DNA of 64,000 nt from Excoecaria cochinchinensis (Eukaryota; Streptophyta; Magnoliopsida; Malpighiales; Euphorbiaceae): the NCBI GenBank assembly GCA_947683425.1, contig CANTUQ010000073.1:14427001-14491000 (forward strand), in the 5' to 3' direction. Shown one piece after another: positions 37,390-46,433 of this stretch (the first letter of the stretch is position 1; each line of letters begins with the position of its first letter). Under the pieces are notes generated by a model that saw only the letters and a list, made by a program, of their open reading frames with translations, had not been told where the DNA came from and did not search any database. The translations under genes were made by a program, and so were the position numbers.

Positions 37390-37733
37390 TCTGTCGCGAT
37401 CGCGACACTGTCGCGAGCGCGACAGAGACCGATGATTTTGATGTTGTGCTATCACGAGCATGCGACGCTGTCTCGAGCCCGCGATAGCAATAGCTTGTCT
37501 GCTCTCTGTCGCGAGCGCGACAACCGTCGCGATCGCGACAGAGCACATTGTTGGCCTGTGCCATCGCGAGCACGCGACTTGTCGCGACCCCGCGATAGCA
37601 ATACTTGCCCTCTGTCGCGACCGCGATAATATCGCGAGCGCGACAGAGCCGGGCCCTTCTCTCCTTCCCGCGATCGCGAAGCCCGTCGCGCGCGCGCAGC
37701 GAAGAGACTATGGTCTCTGTCGCGAGCGCGACA
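37390..37733 (+). repeat. TCGCGA palindrome cluster in K's 5' LTR
   Basis: About ten palindromic units such as CTGTCGCGATCGCGAC, GTCGCGAGCGCGACAGAG and TCGCGACCGCGATA. The 3' LTR copy (42611-42973) has one extra unit (GGGATCGCGAGCGCGAC near 42955-42971), which is the 18-bp length difference between the LTRs. Confidence 0.9.
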
Positions 37734-38048
37734 GTTGTGTTGTGTTGAATGAGTTTTCTTCGGTGATTCCAATATTTGAGTTCCAAACTTGTGATGCCTT
37801 TAGGTGTATTCTTTGACTATGTTATGAAGTATGTTAATATAATTGAATGTATTATGCATATCTATATTTATGATCTTTCTCTAAGATTATTATGATATGC
37901 TTAAGTGTAAATTGTATGATGCATTACTGACTTTATGATTTTATTCATATGTCTCACCTATTGCTGATTATGTATAATGATATAAATTATGTGATGTGAA
38001 ATATGATTTGTATGATGCATGACCTGCGAGAGTCAGTCTAGTGGATAG

Positions 38049-38290
38049 TTAGGCATGCCTAATAGAGTCTTTGTAGCTGCAGCGCCCTTTGAACGATTTG
38101 GACCCTGATCAGGTCCCACGACTGGTTCCTCGCGAACCCTTATCAGTGCGGATCCTCGCGATCCTTTTTAATGTGGTTGGATCGGGTTAAGATCCCTCAA
38201 CAGTAAAATGCTTTTGTGACAAAATAAAATGATTTTCGATTAGTACCCGTAAGGTACTCTCTGGCCGACTTGTACCCGTAAGGTACTAAT
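38049..38290 (+). other. cluster of small hairpins in K's 5' LTR
   Basis: TTAGGCATGCCTAA (38049), GGACC-CTGATCA-GGTCC (38100), GGTTC-CTCGC-GAACC (38124), GGATC-CTCGC-GATCC (38150), GGATC-GGGTTAA-GATCC (38179), AGTACC-CGTAA-GGTACT (about 38242) and GTACC-CGTAA-GGTAC (38272). They are spaced 10-60 bp apart. The copy in the 3' LTR is at about 43288-43530. Confidence 0.85.
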
Positions 38291-38949
38291 CAGTTCACTC
38301 GTTATCCACTATTATGAGTCAGCAGGCACTTTGATGGTTTGTTTTATTCTGTTTTGAAATAGCCATCAGAATGTGATATCTGAATGAGCAAGAATCAGTT
38401 TATGTGTATATGAATATGACTACGGGCTTCAGAAGGTAAATCTGTATTTAGTAAACATGACTTTTCAGTTAATATGATTATCCGTACTTGGCATGTGATT
38501 TGTTATTAGTTTCTGAATGCTTTAAAATGATTCGATTGATGTATTTATGTATATGAGTTAAGCATGGTTTTATTGTGTATAAGCATGTGAATCAGATTGG
38601 TTGTGAGGGTAAGTATATAAGATGTAATCGTACTTTCTGCATGGTTTTGATATGAATGTGAAGTGATGTGATTATGCCTTCCGTCTCCGTTATGGGAGTG
38701 TTTACAGCATGATATGCTATGTATTAGAGTTGTGCAGCAGAAGTGTGGTGTTTTGGATGATTTTCTTTGGGTATGTGGCTCAGCATGATAACACTGGTGT
38801 CGTGTTTTGGGTTATGATTGTTTTGGCCCATTCCTGATATATGTATATGATTATGTGTGTGAGTTTCCGAATGAATGCCTTTATTATGCAAGTCTGTTTA
38901 GATATGTGTTTTGAATATCCGCAATTGTCATTTGAATGTATTTTGCCTC

Positions 38950-39035
38950 GACGACCATTGTGAATGGCCGTCCATATTATTATGTTTGTTTTCCCCACTA
39001 AGCGTTATCGCTTAGCACGGGCTCTTTTCCCCGTG
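38950..39035 (+). other. triple hairpin in K's 5' LTR
   Basis: GACGACCATT, loop GTG, AATGGCCGTC (38950-38972, one mismatch); CTAAGCG, loop TTAT, CGCTTAG (38998-39015); CACGGG .. CCCGTG (39016-39035). The 3' LTR copy of the last two is at 44237-44274. About 380-460 bp before the LTR end. Confidence 0.88.
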
Positions 39036-39418
39036 CAGGTGGCAGGTTTTCTTTTGTTCGAGTCGCGCATCTGCAGAGTCGGCCACATAGAAGCTAGAAG
39101 TTTTGTATCTTGTTCAGCTTTTGTAATTTAGAATTTTTGTATATCTGTGTTATATATATAAGTAATAATATGTAAAGAGAACGATGTAATATTTCAGACT
39201 CCTATTGTATGATTGTAAAATTGTAGATGTGTATGTTTTCGTTTAAATATGTGTGTTTATGAATATGTATGTTCAGATTTTTGCTCCTTAAAAGTTTTAA
39301 TTCTTTCATAATTATATACGCTTTGTATCGTTTCTGTTCGGTAACACACCTACTCGTACGGCTTCCTACTCCCTTGCGGATGGGTTCGCCTACATATGAG
39401 TTGGGGTGTTATATTTAG

Positions 39419-39430
39419 TGGTATCAGAGC
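39419..39430 (+). promoter_or_regulatory. primer binding site of K (initiator tRNA-Met)
   Basis: TGGTATCAGAGC, five bases after the LTR end. Confidence 0.93.
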
Positions 39431-39570
39431 ACAAGATTCTGGTTGCCTTATTTGTTTGAGTATTGGGTCTTTGTATGTTACTTGTTATGTGTCGAGTCTT
39501 TGTTTGAGAGTCGGTTTTGTATCGTGGCCTAATGCAGATGTGTTTTGTCCTGTGTGTGTTTAATGGTTAG

Positions 39571-39666
39571 ATGGAGTTTGACTCTAGTGAGAAGGTGGAC
39601 GAGACGACAAATAGTGTGAATCCAATTAGTGCTGTTCAGAGTAGCGCAGCGCTAAGAGTTTAAAGT
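39571..39666 (+). pseudogene. gag start remnant of K (31 codons)
   Basis: Reads MEFDSSEKVDETTNSVNPIS and continues to a TAA. It resembles the gag N-termini of J (MNSDSAHGALEESAESVNPP) and B (MESDPSEYMGDTMESVN), so it is the start of a gag whose remainder is lost. The rest of the internal region (39667-40600) has no coding signal I can recognise. Confidence 0.7.
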
Positions 39667-40604
39667 GTGTCTGTCTCTTTTGTGTTGGCCAAAGCGGATG
39701 TCCTCGTTCTGTATTGGTGTTAGAAACTGTAAGTTTTGTATAAGTTAAGTGGAAAGTTAGAAAGTGTAGAGTTAATAGATCACATTTTTGTCTGTTTTGA
39801 ATTAGTTATAGTTGAGAGGTATGAAAATTAGCATTAGCAGTGTCATAAGAAATTTTGTTAAGGAGTTTCTTCTGGTATAACTGGGAGTTTGAAAAGAATT
39901 TCTTATTTCAAGGGAATGTAGAGTAAGGACGTAAATGATTTTGATTTGGGGATTTTTGTGGCACTCTGTGCATCTGTCAGCCATTTTAATTGGGATTATT
40001 TGAACATAAGCATGTATCAGCATGGGGATGGGAAAGTAATTATCATTGCATAAATTGCATCTGCATCATTTGCATACATAAATCATTGTACATTCATTTC
40101 ACTCACATCCCTCATTCGTATGTGACAAGCACTCTGATTTGACTCAATTAAAAGTGGCTGACAGGCTGTGCTTTGAGTACGAGATCGTTTAGTGGAAATG
40201 TTGAGGAAGTGTAAAGTGTAGGTTACCTTGAGTGAAGTTTGGCAATTAAGGTAATAGATATTACGGAGACAAGATTCTACGTGTATATGTGTGTAGATTA
40301 CATAAGAAGCCCTGTGTTGGATTCCAACCAATAGTATGATTATAATTGTGATATGGGTCAGGATTAGAGTAACGATTTTTGGAGATAGAGTTTACTCGGT
40401 TTGGCAAGATAGTTCTGGTGAGTTCAAGTTGACATTGTTTAAGAATATGTTCTGTCATACGAATGTTAAGATGTAGTATGTGAATGATGTAGTAATCAAG
40501 AAATAAAAAAGTCTTACCAAAGTGTATAAGTTAGTTGATAGTGGGATGTTAACGTGTAATTATGGTAGTGATAAACAATACAATATGAGAAATCCGGTGA
40601 TTGT
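39667..40604 (+). other. non-coding internal filler of K
   Basis: About 0.94 kb without recognisable protein motifs in any frame. Origin unclear; it may be decayed pol or 3' UTR. Confidence 0.55.
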
Positions 40605-40641
40605 GAATTTCGAGGACGAAATTCTTTTAGGAGGGAAGATT
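40605..40641 (+). promoter_or_regulatory. pre-PPT palindrome and polypurine tract of K
   Basis: GAATTTCGAGGACGAAATTC (40605-40624), then GGAGGGAAGATT before the LTR at 40642. The palindrome is kept although the coding sequence around it is gone. Confidence 0.82.
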
Positions 40642-43600
40642 TGTAATACCTCGAAATGCACCCTAGAAGGATTTGTGTATTTCCGGGGATTTTGACGATC
40701 GAAATTGTGTGATTCGATGGTCGGAGTGATTAAGTAGTAGGAAAAGATATGATCAGAATTAAGAAAAAGTGAGTCAAGGGTATTTTGGTCATATTGCAAA
40801 TAGGGATTTGATTGAATCGAATAAATAATCACAAGGGGTAATTTATGAAATGGAGTATTATTAGACAGAATGTATGTGAAATGTGGTGTCAGGTGTGCCG
40901 AAAGGACGAATTCAGTATTAGTGCAAAAGTTTCGGCAAGTGCGGCCAATTGCAAATTTGTAAGGTATTAATTTATGACTTAATTGAAGGGGATAAGATTT
41001 AATTGTGGGTCAATGTAGGAATGACATCTATGTAGTGGGCCAAGGAAAGATTAAAGAAGAGCTAAAGGACCAAAAGAATAATTGTTATAAAAATCTAGTG
41101 AGGGCTAATAAGAAAAGGACATGTGGCATTGAGATAAGTTTGACTTTATTAAGGAAGAGAGAGAGAGCAGATTTCTGCACTTTCCCCTCTCCTCCCTCAC
41201 GTTGTTCCCCCTTTCTCTTCTTCTCTCCTTCCTCTTCTTCATCTCACGCCATTCTCTTTCTTTCTTAGCAAGCCCAAGTTGTAGATAGTGGAATTTACAA
41301 GCTCAAGTGTTCTTTTAAGAGAGTAGAGATAGAAGGGTAAGTTATAAATTTTGATTTCTGCAATTCCTCTTTGTTAAATTAGAAATCTTAAGTAGTATTC
41401 TATGTTTTGATGAGGAAATTGGAGTGATAAAACTAAAGAGGGAGTATGGAAGCAAGAAGTGCCACTATTGAAGCTATTGGAGCAAAGGAGTTTGAGGTTT
41501 GGGAAACTTTATTTTTATATATATGAATTTTTATATAAATATATATTCATGTATGATATAAGTTTCTTGATTGTGTGGTTGATGATAGATGATGATGGTA
41601 GTGAGTGTTGGTTTAAATTGCTCAATTGTGCATGTGAGTAGGTTTTTTTGGTGAAACTGGGTTGGAATGTACTTGACCTCTCTTCAGTAATTAGGCTGTA
41701 TTGGGAGTTTTAGAACTCCACATCATGCGATTCTTAAACCATTAGAACCATGAATTCCATTACTTTAAATGTCTTAGAAATATCCTTTGGCAAATTCTTG
41801 CTCTAAGACCCTGAATTTTTTATAATACCGTAGTGTTTCTTTTTGTGACGGGTTGTTTGACCAGTATGGGTTGTGGAGTGCATATCTGGAGTTGTAGATG
41901 TCCAATTGATGTGAAAATTGTTTCATTTGAAAGCTAAGACGTAGGAGAACATTTGTTAAGAAGACCACTTTTCCTAAAAACGAGGTTTAGAGGTCGGTTT
42001 TCGCGATACTAGTTTATAGTAGAAAGCAGTCCGTTTTGGTAGCTGAGGCGAGCCTCTGTCGCGAGCGCGACAAGGGTCGCGACCTCGCGACAGAAAAGTA
42101 TGTTTTGAGTCTTTTCTTCTATATTTTGAGTCTAGGGTTGACCCGGATCAATTCTGTACTTTTCCCATCGGTTATTATGCATGTTTAGGGTATTTAAGTG
42201 GGTATATAAGTGGTTGTTTTTGGGTAAAACCTATGAATATGATTAAGATTGGTGATTTAACTAGTAATTAAGAATTGATATAACTTCATGAAGGTTTGTT
42301 TATTGATGAGTGCTATTATGTGATGGTCTCATGAGTAACCTTAGAATGATGTACCATATGTATGAATGCAGTTAATGTGGGTGCGATTGAAATGTTCTAC
42401 GAATAATGTTGTTATTATAAATTGTGTATATGGATATTGATAATGACATGTTTTACTGAATTACTTGATACGAATGTTGGATTTATGTTGTCAATGATGT
42501 GTGACTGGCTGGAGATGAGGTAAGAGACCTCTGGATGTGTTTCGTGTGTTGTGGGTGAGTTTGAGGAAGGAAAGATCTTGCAAAATTCTGCAGATTTTCG
42601 GAATCATGCCTCTGTCGCGATCGCGACACTGTCGCGAGCGCGACAGAGACCGATGATTTTGATGCTGTGCTATCACGAGCATGCGACGCTGTCTCGAGCC
42701 CGCGATAGCAATAGCTTGTCTGCTCTCTGTCGCGAGCGCGACAACCGTCGCGATCGCGACAGAGCACATTGTTGGCCTGTGCCATCGCGAGCACGCGACT
42801 TGTCGCGACCCCGCGATAGCAATACTTGCCCTCTGTCGCGACCGCGATAATATCGCGAGCGCGACAGAGCCGGGCCCTTCTCTCCTTCCCGCGATCGCGA
42901 AGCCCGTCGCGCGCGCGCAGCGAAGAGACTATGGTCTCTGTCGCGAGCGCGATAGGGATCGCGAGCGCGACAATTGTGTTGTGTTGAATGAGTTTTCTTC
43001 GGTGATTCCAATATTTGAGTTCCAAACTTGTGATGCCTTTAGGTGTATTCTTTGACTATGTTATGAAGTATGTTAATATAATTGAATGTATTATGCATAT
43101 CTATATTTATGATCTTTCTCTAAGATTATTATGATATGCTTAAGTGTAAATTGTATGATGCATTACTGACTTTATGATTTTATTCATATGTCTCACCTAT
43201 TGCTGATTATGTATAATGATATAAATTATGTGATGTGAAATATGATTTGTATGATGCATGACCTGCGAGAGTCAGTCTAGTGGATAGTTAGGCATGCCTA
43301 ATAGAGTCTTTGTAGCTGCAGCGCCCTTTGAACGATTTGGACCCTGATCAGGTCCCACGACTGGTTCCTCGCGAACCCTTATCAGTGCGGATCCTCGCGA
43401 TCCTTTTTAATGTGGTTGGATCGGGTTAAGATCCCTCAACAGTAAAATGCTTTTGTGACAAAATAAAATGATTTTCGATTAGTACCCGTAAGGTACTCTC
43501 TGGCCGACTTGTACCCGTAAGGTACTAATCAGTTCACTCGTTATCCACTATTATGAGTCAGCAGGTACTTTGATGGTTTGTTTTATTCTGTTTTGAAATA

Positions 43601-44652
43601 GCCATCAGAATGTGATATCTGAATGAGCAAGAATCAGTTTATGTGTATATGAATATGACTACGGGCTTCAGAAGGTAAATCTGTATTTAGTAAACATGAC
43701 TTTTCAGTTAATATGATTATCCGTACTTGGCATGTGATTTGTTATTAGTTTCTGAATGCTTTAAAATGATTCGATTGATGTATTTATGTATATGAGTTAA
43801 GCATGGTTTTATTGTGTATAAGCATGTGAATCAGATTGGTTGTGAGGGTAAGTATATAAGATGTAATCGTACTTTCTGCATGGTTTTGATATGAATGTGA
43901 AGTGATGTGATTATGCCTTCCGTCTCCGTTATGGGAGTGTTTACAGCATTATATGCTATGTATTAGAGTTGTGCAGCAGAAGTGTGGTGTTTTGGATGAT
44001 TTTCTTTGGGTATGTGGCTCAGCATGATAACACTGGTGTCGTGTTTTGGGTTATGACTGTTTTGGCCCATTCCTGATATATGTATATGATTATGTGTGTG
44101 AGTTTCCGAATGAATGCCTTTATTATGCAAGTCTGTTTAGATATGTGTTTTGAATATCCGCAATTGTCATTTGAATGTATTTTGCCTCGACGACCATTGT
44201 GAATGGCCGTCCATATTATTATGTTTGTTTTCCCCACTAAGCATTATCGCTTAGCACGGGCTCTTTTCCCCGTGCAGGTGGCAGGTTTTCTTTTGTTCGA
44301 GTCGCGCATCTGCAGAGTCGGCCACATAGAAGCTAGAAGTTTTGTATCTTGTTCAGCTTTTGTAATTTAGAATTTTTGTATATCTGTGTTATATGTATAA
44401 GTAATAATATGTAAAGAGAACGATGTAATATTTCAGACTCCTATTGTATGATTGTAAAATTGTAGATGTGTATGTTTTCGTTTAAATATGTGTGTTTATG
44501 AATATGTATGTTCAGATTTTTGCTCCTTAAAAGTTTTAATTCTTTCATAATTATATACGCTTTGTATCGTTTCTGTTCGGTAACACACCTACTCGTACGG
44601 CTTCCTACTCCCTTGCGGATGTGTTCGCCTACGTATGAGTTGGGGTGTTACA
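40642..44652 (+). repeat. 3' LTR of K (4.01 kb)
   Basis: Near-identical copy of 35421-39413. Starts TGTAATACCTCG and ends GGGGTGTTACA. Confidence 0.95.
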
Positions 44653-44657
44653 CCAAC

Positions 44658-45271
44658 CTTCTCCTTACCGTTTGGTTCGCGAGGAGGTTCAACTAAGCAC
44701 AAAACAACATAACACACAAACACAAAATCCAACTTCAAACCCAGATCCGAAAATAAGAAAAAGAGAAGAGGATGGAGAACCAAATGAAGAAAAGAAGAAT
44801 AAATGCAGAAGATTTACCTTTAAAATACTATGCAATGAACAATTTCCACCACTAGAGGCTTGAATCTAAGCTAGGGCACTTAAGAGAGTGCAAAGGAGGA
44901 AGAAGAAGAAGGAGAAGAAGAAGGAACGGGAAATGGGTTTCAAAATCTGATTTTCCCCTTTTTCATCTTTTTCTCTTTCCCACTTTACACTTGTCAATCA
45001 TCTAGTGGAGGAGATTACTCACTCACACCTTAACCTAGTGCACCACATGCACACAATGAGAAACCCTAATAATGCATCCTACTCATGTATGAGCAACACA
45101 CACAAGATTCTCCCAAAACATGCACACCCTACACAAGCGCAAATGCACACACACAATTAATCCACTAGTGCATATCCTATTATGGTGCACTCAACCACAT
45201 ATGATGAAACTCTCATGAACACACACAAACATATGTGGCTCATTCAACTAGGGGGCAAACGGGGTGTGACA
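44658..45271 (-). repeat. 3' LTR of J, proximal part
   Basis: Continues J's 3' LTR after K. On the minus strand the LTR begins TGTCACACCCCGTTTGCCCC at 45271. The counterpart in the 5' LTR is 51836-52449. The gag-pol stop codon lies inside it, at 45240. Confidence 0.93.
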
Positions 45272-46433
45272 ACTCTCCCCTACTAACAAGAATTTCGTCC
45301 TCGAAATTCTCACCTGAACTGAATAATTGCGGGTACTGCAATCTCATCGATTCCTTCGGCTCCCAAGTTTCTTCCACAACCCCATGGTGATTCCACAAAA
45401 CCTTGACCAAAGGAATCTGCTTATTCCTCAACTGTCTTACTTCCCGAGCTAGGATAGCTCTAGGCTCCTCATCGTAGGAAAAATCTGACTGCACTTGAAC
45501 TTCTTGAACCGACAACACATGGGAAGGATCCGATCTATACCGACGGAGCATCGAAACGTGAAACACATCATGAAGCTTCGACAATTCCATCGGCAAAGCT
45601 AATCTGTACGCCACCGGACCAACTCTTGCCAACACCTCATATGGACCAATAAAGCGAGGACTAAGCTTTCCTTTCTTTCCAAATCGAAGCACTTTTCTCC
45701 AAGGAGACACTTTAAGAAAAACCTTGTCCCCAACTTCAAACTGTACATCCTTTCTCTTCAGGTTGGCATAAGACTTCTGACGATCCTTGGCCACCTTCAG
45801 ATTCCGTTGCACAACTTTAATCTTTTCCTCAGTATCTCTAACCAGATCTGGCCCAATCACTGATCTCTCAGATAACTCTGTCCAACAAACTGGAGTCCCA
45901 TACTGACGTCCATACAGAGCCTCATACGGTGACATATTAATGGTCGATTGAAAACTGTTGTTGTAGGCAAACTCCATCAATGATACATACCTGTCCCAAC
46001 TACCCGGGAAGTCCAAAACACAAGCCCTCATCATATCCTCTAAGATCTGAATCACACGCTCGGACTGACCATCTGTCTGAGGATGAAACGCTGTACTGAA
46101 CTTCAGCTTGGTACCCAAAGCTCGCTGCAATTCTTTCCAGAACTTAGATGTGAACCTTGGGTCTCTATCAGAAACTATGGACAAAGGCACTCCATGCAAC
46201 CGAACTATCTCATCCACATAAATACTGGCTAATCTATTCATCGAATAGTCCATCCTCACCGGCAAAAAGTGAGCGGACTTCGTGAGTCGATCCACAACAA
46301 CCCAAACAGAATCATGCCTTCTCTGAGTCAAAGGAAATCCGGAGACAAAATCCATAGCGATGTCATCCCATTTCCACTCTGGGACGGACAAAGGCGTAAG
46401 CAATCCAGAAGGAACCTGGTGCTCAGCCTTGAC
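45240..46433 (-). CDS. J polyprotein, second part: integrase core and chromodomain
   Basis: Same frame as the upstream part, directly after its TAG at 46434-46436. Numbering from the Met encoded at 46403-46401, the integrase DDE triad is D18 (WDDIAMDFV), D79 (IVSDRDPRF) and E115 (GQSERVIQ), with 35 residues between D and E as usual. YNNSFQSTINMSPYEALYGR follows, then the GPY motif (RFIGPYEVL, about 250-258) and a chromodomain (about 308-362) with PLVKVLWNHHGVVEETWEP. The C-terminus has NFEDEILVSRGE and ends 31 bp inside the LTR. Integrase inserts element DNA in the nucleus; chromodomains steer chromoviruses toward particular chromatin. Without readthrough of the TAG it would not be made. Confidence 0.92.
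   Translation of the reverse strand, partial: VKAEHQVPSGLLTPLSVPEWKWDDIAMDFVSGFPLTQRRHDSVWVVVDRLTKSAHFLPVRMDYSMNRLASIYVDEIVRLHGVPLSIVSDRDPRFTSKFWKELQRALGTKLKFSTAFHPQTDGQSERVIQILEDMMRACVLDFPGSWDRYVSLMEFAYNNSFQSTINMSPYEALYGRQYGTPVCWTELSERSVIGPDLVRDTEEKIKVVQRNLKVAKDRQKSYANLKRKDVQFEVGDKVFLKVSPWRKVLRFGKKGKLSPRFIGPYEVLARVGPVAYRLALPMELSKLHDVFHVSMLRRYRSDPSHVLSVQEVQVQSDFSYDEEPRAILAREVRQLRNKQIPLVKVLWNHHGVVEETWEPKESMRLQYPQLFSSGENFEDEILVSRGELSHPVCPLVE
45272..45309 (-). promoter_or_regulatory. polypurine tract and pre-PPT palindrome of J
   Basis: Minus strand: GAATTTCGAGGACGAAATTC (45309-45290), then a purine tract AGGGGAGAGT ending at 45272 next to the LTR. The palindrome is also coding here (NFEDEI). 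Confidence 0.85.

Larger units (their letters stand above)
35421..39413 (+). repeat. 5' LTR of K (3.99 kb)
   Basis: Starts TGTAATACCTCGAAATGCAC and ends GGGGTGTTATA. TCGCGA motifs at 36836-36872 and 37390-37733, small-hairpin cluster 38049-38290, triple hairpin 38950-39035. The ORFs at 37262-37786 (both strands) are readings of the palindromes. The 87-residue ORF at 35784-36047 is identical in the other LTR but has no known domain. Confidence 0.94.
35416..44657 (+). mobile_element. element K: young LTR-dominated chromovirus derivative, with TSD
   Basis: LTR 35421-39413, internal 39414-40641 (1.23 kb), LTR 40642-44652, flanked by perfect CCAAC (35416-35420 and 44653-44657). The uninterrupted site is visible in J's other LTR near 51835. 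The LTRs are nearly identical: I noticed about 20 substitutions plus one 18-bp indel over 4 kb. The internal region keeps a PBS, a 31-codon gag start, the NFEDEI palindrome and a PPT, and codes for nothing else recognisable. It must have moved with proteins from another element. Confidence 0.95.

Noticed and set aside
37262..37816. ARD/RD-rich ORFs on both strands over the CpG palindromes (also 34580-35119, 42483-43055, 51066-51482)
   Set aside because: Palindromic repeats keep several frames open on both strands; they lie in LTRs and change length between the two LTRs of one element.
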